Shown piece after piece: positions 25,803-34,423 of a DNA stretch of 64,000 nt. Below the pieces are notes generated by a model. That model was not told the origin of the DNA. It worked only from the letters and a program-made list of their open reading frames with translations, and made no database searches. The DNA is from Chryseobacterium aquaeductus. GTDB taxonomy: Bacteria > Bacteroidota > Bacteroidia > Flavobacteriales > Weeksellaceae. How positions within the stretch are numbered: position 1 is the stretch's first letter; each line of letters begins with the position of its first letter. The translations under genes were made by a program, and so were the position numbers. The stretch covers positions 124,001 to 188,000 of the forward strand of contig NZ_CAJIMS010000001.1 of NCBI RefSeq assembly GCF_905175375.1. Reading direction: 5' to 3'.

Positions 25803-25841
25803 AAGCTAAATACTACTGCAAAAATATAAAATTCCATTGAT

Positions 25842-26888
25842 CTATTGCAATTCTTTCAGGTAGGTCAGCTGATAATCCGCTAAAAGCTCTGGATGAAAGA
25901 TCTTTATATAATCTTTTAAAACCAGATCTGAGCGTACAACTCCACTTTCAAAAAAATCATTAGATTTTTGTTTTTCTTTTGCTGTGACACCGTAGATTTT
26001 TCCTTTATTAAAAACCTCAAGTTTACTGTAAAAAGGGTTGATACTCAACAATTCTTTTTTTGAAAGATGATTTCCAGCATTAACCCAATATTGCGTTTCT
26101 TTAGACTTCACATAAACTTCTTCAAAGCTCATTGTAACAGCCTTTTCCTCATTATTATTTTTCAAGATGTAATCTCCATTGGCATCGCTAATATAATTTG
26201 CAGTAAAAGTTTTTCCGCCAGGCAAATACCATACGTCACCGTACATTTCATTGGCTAATACCTTTGGCTTTGATTTTGATGAAGCAGCTAATTTCTTTAA
26301 ATCAATATAATTTTTCGCAATCTGCTCATATTTTTCATTGGCAATTTCTTCTTTTCCCAAAAGTTTACCAAATAGCTTAAGATATGCAGTTTTTTCTAAT
26401 GGTTTTTGCTCCATGTATTCATCTAAAAAAACAACCTGAATTCCGTTGTTCTTCAATAATTGATAGGTGTTATCAAAACTTGCAATATAATTGGTGAAAA
26501 TGACATCTGGTTTTAATGAAATTATCTTTTCGACGTCATATTTTTGATCAGTTCCCACATTATGAATTTTTCCCTGAGCAATCATATCGTTCAATTTTTG
26601 AGAATAGATATATTCCGGACTTGCAACTCCTATAATTGTATTTTCTGCATCAATCTCAGAAATATAACCCAGCAAACTTGCATTAAGTAAGATTACTTTT
26701 TTAAAAGGAAGCTCATTATTTTTAAAAGTATAATTGAATTTGCCCGAGACTAAATTAATTTTTTCTCCATCTTCACTATATTTCAATTTTGACGATAAAG
26801 AAATTTCATTATTGTTTGATATTTTTGGTTCTTGTTTACAGGAGATTACCGAAAAAAAGGTGGCAAAGAGTAAAAATTTCAATTTCAT
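25842..26888 (-). CDS. ABC-transporter substrate-binding lipoprotein (iron/cobalamin complex type)
   Basis: The 348-residue protein has a lipoprotein signal (FLLFATFFSVISCKQ). It matches the FecB/BtuF helical-backbone class: YDVEKIISLKPDVIFTNY, YLKLFGKLLGKEEIANEKYEQI, SKPKVLANEMYGDVWYLPGG and RSDLVLKDYIKIFHPELL. Such proteins hand an iron-siderophore or cobalamin to an ABC permease; no permease or ATPase gene is near, so the partner is elsewhere. Its start is divergent from the tRNA-Arg promoter with about 25 bases between. Confidence 0.87.
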   Translation of the reverse strand: MKLKFLLFATFFSVISCKQEPKISNNNEISLSSKLKYSEDGEKINLVSGKFNYTFKNNELPFKKVILLNASLLGYISEIDAENTIIGVASPEYIYSQKLNDMIAQGKIHNVGTDQKYDVEKIISLKPDVIFTNYIASFDNTYQLLKNNGIQVVFLDEYMEQKPLEKTAYLKLFGKLLGKEEIANEKYEQIAKNYIDLKKLAASSKSKPKVLANEMYGDVWYLPGGKTFTANYISDANGDYILKNNNEEKAVTMSFEEVYVKSKETQYWVNAGNHLSKKELLSINPFYSKLEVFNKGKIYGVTAKEKQKSNDFFESGVVRSDLVLKDYIKIFHPELLADYQLTYLKELQ

Positions 26889-26912
26889 CTTTCAAAGAAA
26901 GTAAAAAAGTAT

Positions 26913-26920
26913 TATATTTG
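26913..26920 (+). promoter_or_regulatory. -7 box of the tRNA-Arg promoter
   Basis: TATATTTG fits the Bacteroidota -7 consensus TAnnTTTG and lies 15 bases before the tRNA. The -33 element is not obvious. It overlaps the start region of the divergent binding-protein gene. Confidence 0.65.
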
Positions 26921-26935
26921 CAAACCTTTAAGGAA

Positions 26936-27009
26936 GGCCTCGTGGCGCAACTGAATAGCGCACCTGATTACGGCTCAGGAGGTTACAGGTTTGAATCCTG
27001 TCGAGGTCA
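26936..27009 (+). tRNA. tRNA-Arg(ACG)
   Basis: The 74-base gene folds well: acceptor GGCCTCG with CGAGGTC (one G-T pair), D-arm GCGC/GCGC, anticodon stem CCTGA/TCAGG with loop TTACGGC, and T-stem ACAGG/CCTGT. The anticodon ACG lies at 26970-26972; A34 would become inosine to read CGU, CGC and CGA. The 3' CCA is not encoded (ACA follows), so it is added after transcription. Confidence 0.95.
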
Positions 27010-27013
27010 CAAG

Positions 27014-27055
27014 ACCGACATTTGAAGATTTCACTCTTTTATGTCGGTTTTTTTT
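27014..27055 (+). terminator. Intrinsic terminator after tRNA-Arg
   Basis: The arms ACCGACAT and ATGTCGGT form an 8-bp stem around a 19-base loop and are followed by T residues to 27055. This ends the tRNA transcript five bases after its 3' end. Confidence 0.85.
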
Positions 27056-27060
27056 ATTTC
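27017..27060 (+). repeat. Imperfect 44-bp direct repeat, copy 1
   Basis: This segment, part of the tRNA-Arg terminator, matches 40989-41032 at 36 of 44 ungapped positions by eye. The two copies bracket about 14 kb. A recombinase remnant begins five bases after this copy. Confidence 0.55.
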
Positions 27061-27064
27061 TTAA

Positions 27065-27283
27065 TTAATTGTTATACTCATAGATACACTGCGCAACAAT
27101 GTTCATTTTAGGTGTTTGAAAACTTTTTCCATCAAATTCAACTTTTTGAGGAAATATCAAAAATCCTATAGTCCTTTGTTTGCAATCGTCCTGCTGGTAA
27201 AGGTTTGACAGATTTAATTTGAATTTAATGCATTTTCTATTTTTCTTGATATTAAGTTCCTTGCTCTTTAAGAGATATTGCTG
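27065..27283 (-). pseudogene. Remnant of a site-specific recombinase C-terminus (possible)
   Basis: A 72-codon open stretch with no start codon reads, near its end, IGFLIFPQKVEFDGKSFQ and TPKMNIVAQCIYEYNN. This resembles the last part of large serine recombinases in Bacteroidota (IGSIFPEKL-type motif followed by a TxRVN-like segment). An in-frame TAA lies shortly upstream (about 27305), so only the tail remains and the catalytic resolvase domain is absent. Its position directly beside a tRNA gene fits an old integration event. The family call rests on memory of the motif and is tentative. Confidence 0.45.
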
Positions 27284-27485
27284 TACATAGATTACGCAAA
27301 AACAATATTATTGCAGTAGTGAAATTAAGTTATATGTCTAATCTGATATTTTCTTTCATCTTTTTATATTAGAAAAAAACCTATCATATAATACAAAAGT
27401 TTGCTATACTTTACTCTATTTCTGGTGCTAAATAAAATCGATTTCTATCGTTCGAGCAGTAAGTGATTACAAATATTTTTCTTCA
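27284..27485. other. Intergenic, degenerate
   Basis: Together with the remnant before it this makes a 430-base gap. The part after 27284 holds only short broken frames and no clear RNA or repeat. Confidence 0.4.
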
Positions 27486-28316
27486 CTAATTTTTCCTGAA
27501 TTGACGAATATTTTGTTTTACTGTAAAAACGAATGGAGGCAAAAATTTAATATTGTTCTGATAAAAATAACCAACAACCATTGTTGCAACTGCAGGTAAG
27601 AACAGGATAAAACCCTCACTACCAATATAAAAATCTATCAATAAACCAGCGAAAATAAGGATCCATCCCGATAGAAAATAATAATTTGCTAAATGGAAAT
27701 TGCGATATTCAAGATTATTTTTACGGTAAGGAATAACTAAAAAGCTGATATGCGCAATGATGGAACCTGTCAATATATCTATTACATGATGCTGATACGT
27801 GGTCAATGTGGAAATTCCCACCAAAATAAGACTGATCATTAAAAAAAACCACCATTTTGAAATATCTCTAAATACTGACCAGAATATGAATGCAAACGAA
27901 ATGTGCAACGACGGGGATTGGTTGAATGGGGAGTCAAATTTTTTTAAAAACAAAAAAGGCAAATTGAGAATATCATTGGACACTTCAGGTTTTGAAAACG
28001 AAAATCGTAAAGGAGTTGTAATGAAAATTATTCCTGCTGTCATAATTACAAAAAGCATTCTCCATGTTAGAATTTTCAGTTGATATTTATTTTTACATGA
28101 AAAAAACACAAGACAGAAAAAAAACCCACTTGCCATATAAGGAATGATCGACAAAGGCAAAAACGGAATATTTTTTTCAAAGGCAAAAGTGAATGATGGC
28201 AAATGATCCAAAGAAGAAGCGTACCAGGTTGACACATTGTAAACTGTCATGAATACAATGGTACAGAGGGTTAATGCAAAAGCCTGCTGGCGGATTTTCA
28301 ATTTCTTTTCAGTCAT
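27486..28316 (-). CDS. PAP2-superfamily membrane phosphatase-like protein
   Basis: This 276-residue protein has six or more membrane helices. PAP2 motifs are visible as QSPSLHISFAF (residues about 134-144) and STLTTYQHHVIDILTG, matching the PSxH and Sx(5)HxxxD signatures; the first motif (KxxxxxxRP) is not convincing. This arrangement resembles the inositol-phosphorylceramide-synthase-like branch of PAP2, which fits a sphingolipid-making flavobacterium, but a plain lipid phosphatase is equally possible. A poorly packed region surrounds it. Confidence 0.8.
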   Translation of the reverse strand: MTEKKLKIRQQAFALTLCTIVFMTVYNVSTWYASSLDHLPSFTFAFEKNIPFLPLSIIPYMASGFFFCLVFFSCKNKYQLKILTWRMLFVIMTAGIIFITTPLRFSFSKPEVSNDILNLPFLFLKKFDSPFNQSPSLHISFAFIFWSVFRDISKWWFFLMISLILVGISTLTTYQHHVIDILTGSIIAHISFLVIPYRKNNLEYRNFHLANYYFLSGWILIFAGLLIDFYIGSEGFILFLPAVATMVVGYFYQNNIKFLPPFVFTVKQNIRQFRKN

Positions 28317-28516
28317 TTACTCTATTTTAATAATAATGATATTTAACAAAAAGATAACCGATTTACTGTTGAAAATTAAGATCTTTTGAAGGGAAAATCG
28401 ATCAGTCTTTTGTTCTTCAATTGTCTTGCCATTAATCATAATTTTGTAAAGAATTTCAGTAATAATGTTCAGATAGGCTCATACTTTCACTATACTTATT
28501 AACAAATGGAAAATCT
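28317..28516. other. Intergenic, first part of a 540-base gap
   Basis: This is AT-rich and without a credible frame. It should carry the promoter of the PAP2 gene, but I could not pick a box with confidence. The rest of the gap holds the frameshifted small ORF and then 117 bases before the histidine kinase. Confidence 0.4.
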
Positions 28517-28739
28517 TTATCTTATCAAGCTGATTATCCTTGCTGCTTTATCCAAAAGCCACAACAGCTGATCAATTTCTTCCACATTTTTTTCACCGTT
28601 AAATTTAAAACAGGCAGCAATTTCTTCAGTATATTTGTCAAAATTTAAAAAATTCTGGCTTTTAATATAATTTCAATTGAAAATGATCATTTGATCCAAC
28701 AGTGAAGTATTTAGAATAAAATGGAAGGAAGGATGCATA
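28517..28739 (-). pseudogene. Possible small frameshifted gene, unknown function
   Basis: Minus-strand translation gives MHPSFHFILNTSLLDQMIIF then QLKLY, and in the next frame SQNFLNFDKYTEEIAACFKF followed by NGEKNVEEIDQLLWLLDKAA to a stop at 28517. Both halves have coding-like composition and join if one base near 28667 (in TATATTAAAAGCC) is removed, giving about 73 residues. I do not recognise the product. It may also be a chance pairing. Confidence 0.35.
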
Positions 28740-28856
28740 AAAAACTATATGTTTTCAATCATCACACTGGACTTATATAAAACAATTATTTTTATATCTT
28801 TAATCATTAAAATACTGCCCGATCACTGATCTGCGGTAGAAGCGACCAAATTACAT

Positions 28857-30062
28857 ATGAACGACCTTACACAAGCACAAGATTTTCAAGACACCGTTGA
28901 GCAAATCAACCAGATTCCTGCTGTAAAAAAGATACTTGAAGTTATTTGCACCACCACAGGAATGGGATTTGCTACAGTTGCCAGGGTCACAAAAGACCGT
29001 TGGATTGCCTGTGCGATCAATGATCAAATAAATTTCGGGCTCGGAGTGGGCGGAGAACTTAAAGTTGGAACGACCTTATGTCAGCAGGTGATGGATGACA
29101 GAAAAGAAGTTGTCATCGATCATGTCGCAGAAGATCCAATATATTCAAATCACCCTACGCCGAGAATGTATGGTCTTCAAAGTTATATTTCAATCCCGAT
29201 TTTTCTTACGAATGGCGATTTTTTTGGAACTTTGTGCGCTATCGATCCTAATCCCGCATTGTTAAACAACGACAAGACAATTAGTATGTTTAAACTGTTT
29301 GCCGAATTAATCTCTTTTCATTTGGAATCACTTCAAAATTTAAATGAAACTCAGGCTAAGTTGTTAGAAGAACAAAGCAATGCAGAAATAAGAGAACAGT
29401 TCATCGCCATATTAGGACATGACCTTCGTAATCCGGTTGGTGCTATTTCAAGTGCAGCACAACTGATGTTCCGTACTTCTTTAGACGACAAAAACTTAAA
29501 ATTAGCTAAAATCATCCACGATTCCACGATACGTGTGAGCAGATTAATTGACAATATTCTTGATTTTGCGAGTGGGCGTTTAGGAGGAGGAATCGCGTTG
29601 AATTTTGATAACGACAAAAGCCTTGAAGAAACTCTTCAACAGGTTATTACTGAACTTAGAACAGTTTATCCCGAAAGAGAAATTTCAGCCGATCTAAATT
29701 TAGCTTATCCTATCAAAGGAGATTATAAACGCATTGCACAATTATTTTCGAACCTCTTGGGAAATGCAATCACCCACGGATCAAAAGATACACCAATCAT
29801 TGTCAAAGCAAAAAGCGAATCAGATTTTTTTGAATTGTGCGTTATCAATCGAGGAAACAAAATCTCGCAGGAAACAGAAAAACATTTATTTAAACCTTTT
29901 TCCCGAGGGAAAGTGCATCAGGGAAAGGAAGGGCTTGGTTTAGGCTTATATATTGCGAGCGAAATAGCCAATGCGCATCAGGGTAAGATCTTAGTTACTT
30001 CCACAGATCAAGAAACCTGTTTTACATTTCAGTTAAATCAAAATCTGAGTGAGAACCTGTGA
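28857..30062 (+). CDS. GAF-domain sensor histidine kinase
   Basis: A 401-residue cytoplasmic kinase without membrane segments. A GAF domain covers about residues 20-160 (TTLCQQVMDDRKEVVIDHV, LQSYISIPIFLTNG, FFGTLCAIDP). A coiled linker leads to the HisKA box ILGHDLRNPVGAI with phospho-acceptor His188, and the ATPase part has NLLGNAITHG and GLGLGLYIASEIA. It therefore senses a soluble signal or partner. No response regulator is adjacent, but a single-domain receiver lies about 3.6 kb downstream on the same strand and is a candidate partner. Confidence 0.92.
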   Translation: MNDLTQAQDFQDTVEQINQIPAVKKILEVICTTTGMGFATVARVTKDRWIACAINDQINFGLGVGGELKVGTTLCQQVMDDRKEVVIDHVAEDPIYSNHPTPRMYGLQSYISIPIFLTNGDFFGTLCAIDPNPALLNNDKTISMFKLFAELISFHLESLQNLNETQAKLLEEQSNAEIREQFIAILGHDLRNPVGAISSAAQLMFRTSLDDKNLKLAKIIHDSTIRVSRLIDNILDFASGRLGGGIALNFDNDKSLEETLQQVITELRTVYPEREISADLNLAYPIKGDYKRIAQLFSNLLGNAITHGSKDTPIIVKAKSESDFFELCVINRGNKISQETEKHLFKPFSRGKVHQGKEGLGLGLYIASEIANAHQGKILVTSTDQETCFTFQLNQNLSENL

Positions 30063-30109
30063 GAGAACCATAGGAAAAATGTTATTTCTAATGGTCAAAA
30101 GATCGTTTG

Positions 30110-30667
30110 CTATTTCCAATAACTCCAGTTTACTCCATCAAAAACAGCAATACAATTACCCAGAGTATCGTAGCACATCATTCCCTGATAAGGACTTTTA
30201 ACTTTATTTGCAGGATCTTTAATGTGAGGTAAATTGAGAGCGGTATTAGATGATTCCAATATAAATACCCCCTGCGCAGCACTTGTGTTCGATCCAATAA
30301 TAACCCCCGAGCCTGTTTCGGTTCCAACTGTAGATACCAGCCCCGCATTCGTACCGGTATCCGTCATATCAATCCAGTTGCCGTTTTCGAACATTCTCAC
30401 TTTCATAAGTTGTGTATCATATAGAAATGTTCCGTTCTGAGGGTTGTTGGTAGAAGGATTTACCACCGGAAAAACAGGAGAAGTTGTAACGCCTGGCAGT
30501 ATAATGCCTCGAAAATTTGCTGTTTCAGCATCAGTGTTAGAATCAGAAGCAGTTTCTCCACCAAATTCTAAGATCGAACTTGCACTTCCAAGACTGTTTT
30601 TACCAATGGCAACTTGGGCATTAGTAAAATTTCCTAAAAATAATAGGAATAAAATATATTGTTTCAT
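30110..30667 (-). CDS. Secreted surface-type protein, unknown function
   Basis: The 185-residue protein has a signal peptide (YILFLLFLGNFTNAQ) and then AIGKNSLGSASSILEFG, a pattern seen at the mature start of many flavobacterial cell-surface proteins. Its last 30 residues, PYQGMMCYDTLGNCIAVFDG, parallel the end of the 600-residue protein upstream (RKGMIIYDINSACIKLYNG). The shared tail implies a common surface domain, with two Cys each that may pair. The gene is 17 bases from that protein's stop, so both are co-expressed. Confidence 0.75.
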   Translation of the reverse strand: MKQYILFLLFLGNFTNAQVAIGKNSLGSASSILEFGGETASDSNTDAETANFRGIILPGVTTSPVFPVVNPSTNNPQNGTFLYDTQLMKVRMFENGNWIDMTDTGTNAGLVSTVGTETGSGVIIGSNTSAAQGVFILESSNTALNLPHIKDPANKVKSPYQGMMCYDTLGNCIAVFDGVNWSYWK

Positions 30668-30684
30668 TTCTTTTGAATCAAAAA

Positions 30685-32484
30685 TTAGTCGTTACACGTT
30701 CTCTTAATGCATTTCCACAAAGTACCATTATAAAGCTTGATGCAAGCGGAATTAATATCGTAAATAATCATTCCTTTCCGCGGATTGGTAATCAGGTTAG
30801 AATTTGCAATTCTGCTAATCACCATACCTTTAGTTAATGACTCGAGAGCTAGGTATCCGTTTGGAATGCCTCCTTCTGTTTTGGTAGGACCCACAGGCCA
30901 GTTGCGGTATCTTGCAGATTGAGTCGAAATTCCCATCTGAGCATATCCATCAGGTGTTCCTGATAAACCAGGTTTCATACAATAATCAACATTTATTGTT
31001 ATTGATGCACTGTTACTTACAAGATTGGCATTATCCCTAATAGTATAATTTACCACTGAGGCAGTATTAAAAAAATTCTGTTCAGGTGTGAAAGTCATGA
31101 TCCCATTATTATCAACAAGCCAGGTCCCTTGCCCGGTGACGGTAAAACCTTTAACATTACCATTCACTGTGTTGATATTCGTCGCTCCGGATGGTGGTAT
31201 CAAATTGACACTTGAGGGAACCAGCACACCTGAATTGGCGTCAAAATCATTGCTGACGATACTAAATATTTTGCTTAAATTTTTATGTGCCGATACTACA
31301 TCATTGGTGGCTACCGGTGGCTGATTAATCGCAAAGTTATTTCCCATTGATGTTCCGTTTGCCAAAACAACAGGATACGAATTGGTAAGGGTACCATTAC
31401 CGTTCCCAACTATAGTAAAACCGGAAGGAACGACCAATTCCACCGTATAAGGTCCTTGATAAGTATTGGTGTTGATATTATCAAAGAAATAGAATCCTGA
31501 TGTATTCGTCGTCGTTGTTCTTATTTCGGTACCATTATTATAAAGCTTTACTGTGGCACCCGAATATCCGTTCCCATCAGGTATTCCAGCGTTGTTATCG
31601 TTGTAAACAGTTCCTGCCATACTTGCAGCGAATGTAATGGAATCTTCATTATAAGCACCAATAAATGCAAGATCAGAGGTGCCAGAAAATGATTGAATCA
31701 ATTTTACTGCCTGCCCGTAATTTGCTACTGTTAGTCCGAATTCCGACCAGTCAGCTGCTAAAACCCTGATATCTCTGTTGCAACTCGAAGAAACGGTCGG
31801 ATTATAAGTTGGCGGACTGACATTGGCATTATAAAATTTCCAGCAGGCACTTCCTATACTTGGAACGGCATTAAATACTACAGAATAAACTGATCCTACA
31901 GTATTTCCATTGATATCCTGAAAATAAAATGAGTCATTAGCAGCAGACGGTGCTCCCATCTGGGTAAATATAAGATCAGGTATACCGTCTCCGATAGATG
32001 CCGGAACAATACCCATCGTATTTAAACTAATACTAGAACCTTGCGGAATATTAAAAATGGCTGATCCGAGACCCAAACCATTCAGACCATCAGACAGATA
32101 CTCCACCATATTGTTATGTACAGGAACCGGAGAAACGTTTCCATTTCCGCCAAAAGACTGTCCTACCCCGATAAATGTACTTCCACCGGGAGTTGGAATA
32201 TTGTAGATGGGTAAGGAAATAAAAGTTCCTGTCTGAAAGTTTACATTTGCAGAAACCAATGCTGCATCATTTACACCTGTTGAGTATGTTGTTGGACTAT
32301 GTACTGTACCGGAGCCATCTGCATCCCATATAAATCCAAGTAAATTATGGCTATTATTGGGTTGTATAGAGCTTGAACTTTCCCAGAAGCCGTTAAAATC
32401 CGAATAGATTTTTGAAACTGCGCGTTGCGCATTAGCTGATAGTGAAAAGATAATTCCCGATAGTACAAATATTTTTCTTATCAT
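30685..32484 (-). CDS. Large secreted surface protein with SdrD-B-like and cadherin-like domains
   Basis: From the ATG at 32484 it has 599 residues with a signal ending in SLSANAQ. After about 270 residues of Gly- and Ser-rich beta sequence come an SdrD B-like repeat (AGTVYNDNNAGIPDGNGYSG, then TNTSGFYFFDNINTNTYQGPY) and a cadherin-like tandem domain (PPVATNDVVSAHKNLSK, FTPEQNFFNTASVVNYTI). The C-terminal about 100 residues share the GMIIYD and CIKLYNGTLWKC pattern with the next gene. This architecture is typical of adhesin-like surface proteins in Bacteroidota. A ligand cannot be inferred. Confidence 0.82.
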   Translation of the reverse strand: MIRKIFVLSGIIFSLSANAQRAVSKIYSDFNGFWESSSSIQPNNSHNLLGFIWDADGSGTVHSPTTYSTGVNDAALVSANVNFQTGTFISLPIYNIPTPGGSTFIGVGQSFGGNGNVSPVPVHNNMVEYLSDGLNGLGLGSAIFNIPQGSSISLNTMGIVPASIGDGIPDLIFTQMGAPSAANDSFYFQDINGNTVGSVYSVVFNAVPSIGSACWKFYNANVSPPTYNPTVSSSCNRDIRVLAADWSEFGLTVANYGQAVKLIQSFSGTSDLAFIGAYNEDSITFAASMAGTVYNDNNAGIPDGNGYSGATVKLYNNGTEIRTTTTNTSGFYFFDNINTNTYQGPYTVELVVPSGFTIVGNGNGTLTNSYPVVLANGTSMGNNFAINQPPVATNDVVSAHKNLSKIFSIVSNDFDANSGVLVPSSVNLIPPSGATNINTVNGNVKGFTVTGQGTWLVDNNGIMTFTPEQNFFNTASVVNYTIRDNANLVSNSASITINVDYCMKPGLSGTPDGYAQMGISTQSARYRNWPVGPTKTEGGIPNGYLALESLTKGMVISRIANSNLITNPRKGMIIYDINSACIKLYNGTLWKCIKRTCND

Positions 32485-32487
32485 CAC

Positions 32488-33273
32488 TTAATTTAATCTT
32501 TATAGCTGGTTGCTAAATTAATAAAAAATTTAATTTTTATTAAGATAAAATTAGTTAATATTCACTTTCAGTGATATTAATCATATCAATAAATATTTAT
32601 TTTTATAATTTCCTAAAATTTAAATACCACATATAATTCGTAAAGCACTGAACAGCAATCGGCTAAGCAACACAGTGTTTAAATTAATATTTAAGTTTTA
32701 GTCTGAATATTAACTTACCTAAAACTTTAACCTTCATTCTTTTGTTAGCTTCCAGTAAACTTTATGAATTGACAAACATTCTATCAGTCGAGAACTTATC
32801 GCCACCAAATGAAAATAATCATTCACAAATAATAAAGTAAGAACAGCCGATGACTGAACAAAAGATGAAAATTTTCCGAATTCATTTTAGTATAGGATTT
32901 AGACCCGTTTGTTAGTTAACATAAACATTTGGGCTGCCTTTTCCTTTGAGGTTTTAGGTGTTTTTTTATTTTTAAATTTGTTGAAAAGGTCCCTATTTAG
33001 TGTTGGTTATATTTTTTTTTGAATCCAAAAAATCTTTTTTACTAAACGGGATATTCTGAATAATACAGCTTTTCATAAAACACTGCTGTAAATTTTTTAT
33101 TTGAATGGAATTAAAAATTCTGATTAAAAGCATCTCAACAATATCTATAACATCGGCCGCAGAAAAAACCGTTCGCCATAATACTCCTTAACAAGATTTA
33201 AAAACATTAATTATGCAACTAAACGAATATTAAATTAGACTAAAGCTCAATATAGATTATAAATCTCGATCCT
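32488..33273. other. Long intergenic region with decayed coding remnants
   Basis: Nearly 790 bases without an intact gene separate the surface-protein operon and a transposase remnant. On the minus strand near 32906-33003 a short coding-like stretch reads KTPKTSKEKAAQMFMLTNKR and then stops, but I cannot assign it. The remainder is AT-rich with no clear stem-loop or repeat. The promoter of the surface-protein genes should lie at its left end. Confidence 0.4.
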
Positions 33274-33585
33274 ATGATTTACGTATCCCTGAAATATTTA
33301 ATTGTCTTTACAGATAAAAGTACTTCTTATGTAGATATTGCCGATTTTGTAGAGCTTCATGTTATGGAGAAAAGTTCAAAAGAAACCACGGAAGAAACTT
33401 TAAAGTGGGTTCATATCGCCATTAGCAATGCCAAAAGAAATTTGCTTGGAAATTATCACAAAATAAAGAGGAAATATCTGCAATTGTACTTAAATGAGTT
33501 CATTTACAAGTTAAATCAAATATATTTTGGAGATAAACTCTTTGAAAGGCTTATTATTGCTAATATTACAGGATTAGGTGTCTAA
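33274..33585 (+). pseudogene. 5'-truncated IS1595/ISXO2-type transposase remnant
   Basis: The 103-residue frame has the transposase C-terminal pattern: TDKSTSYVDIADFVELHVME, TLKWVHIAISNAKRNLLG, KRKYLQLYLNEFIYKLNQ and YFGDKLFERLIIANI. This matches the end of IS1595-family (ISXO2-like) DDE transposases. The zinc-ribbon N-terminus and most of the catalytic core are absent, and residues 1-12 (MIYVSLKYLIVF) do not match the family, so the junction lies there. No terminal inverted repeats are seen. It marks a past insertion. Confidence 0.75.
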
Positions 33586-33687
33586 ACGGATAAGCAAATT
33601 AATTTACGACTAATTTTAAATGTACAATGAATGTCTGATAAGATTAAAAATTTAGTTCTTTGGTTCTAAAGTTGCATAGTAGAAAGT

Positions 33688-34053
33688 ATGAGAACGATAT
33701 TTATGGTCGAAGATGATCAGGCAATTAGGGAAATATTGGAAATATTTTTAATTTCAGAAAATTACTTGGTACAGTCTTTCGCAACAGTACGAGAATTTCT
33801 ATCAAGAGACCGTTCAATAAATCCTGATTTATATTTGTTAGACGTCATGCTTCCAGATGGTTCCGGATTTGATCTTTGTGAACAAATTAAGAATGATGAT
33901 CTCCAACTGCATGTTCCCGTAATGATCATGAGTGCCCACGCTCAACTGCATCAAATGAAAAATTGCTGTGCTCCTGATGATTTTGTAACCAAACCTTTTG
34001 ATATCGATAATTTACTTCTCAGAATAAAAAACATGATCGGAGAGGAAAAGTAA
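33688..34053 (+). CDS. Single-domain response regulator
   Basis: The 121 residues are a complete receiver domain and nothing more: acidic pocket VEDDQAIRE at the start, phospho-acceptor Asp52 in LLDVMLPDGSG, a conserved Ser/Ala switch in MIMSAHA, and Lys in VTKPFDIDNL. With no output domain, it must act by protein contact, for example as a phosphorelay intermediate or by competing for a kinase. The nearby GAF histidine kinase is the obvious candidate, but linkage is not proven. Confidence 0.93.
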   Translation: MRTIFMVEDDQAIREILEIFLISENYLVQSFATVREFLSRDRSINPDLYLLDVMLPDGSGFDLCEQIKNDDLQLHVPVMIMSAHAQLHQMKNCCAPDDFVTKPFDIDNLLLRIKNMIGEEK

Positions 34054-34360
34054 CCTTAGATTTATATTCAACTTTCAATAGTATGGCTCTCCCCTATCAA
34101 TAATTTATTCTCCAATTTTAGATCTCATCACATTATATTTTTCGACAGTATCGACAAATAAGAATATCAACAAATAGATGGTTATTAAAAAATGAATATT
34201 TCAATTAGAACAATTGTGAAAATCTTTCCAAATCTTCTATTAAATTTTTGAAAATTCAGTCTGTTTTGGGTAAACTACTGGTACGGCTAGTAGCGAAGTG
34301 TACTCTTCTGAATCTTTGCATGAGTAAAAACTTGTTGTGATTTGTGACGACAAAGCAAAT
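34054..34360. other. Intergenic region between response regulator and DUF4142 gene
   Basis: The 307 bases before the terminator contain no open frame with coding-like composition and no repeat that I can see. The two genes converge, so no promoter is required here. Confidence 0.45.
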
Positions 34361-34396
34361 AAAAAAAGAAAAACCACCCATTACAAGTAGTTTTTC
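34361..34396 (-). terminator. Intrinsic terminator of the DUF4142 gene
   Basis: On the minus strand GAAAAACTAC and GTGGTTTTTC pair (one G-U wobble) around a 9-base loop, followed by seven T. It lies 28 bases after the DUF4142 stop codon. Confidence 0.75.
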
Positions 34397-34423
34397 CAAA
34401 TTATATTCTGCAAGTTTGCAATT

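Noticed and set aside
26789..27025. Open frame running through the tRNA-Arg gene
   Set aside because: It is translation of the tRNA itself plus upstream sequence; the cloverleaf is unmistakable.
28857..30062. Bacteriophytochrome-type light sensor
   Set aside because: Only one GAF domain is present; there is no PAS or PHY domain and no bilin-binding Cys context.
32906..33003. Short coding-like stretch on the minus strand
   Set aside because: Too short to assign; noted only as part of the intergenic region.
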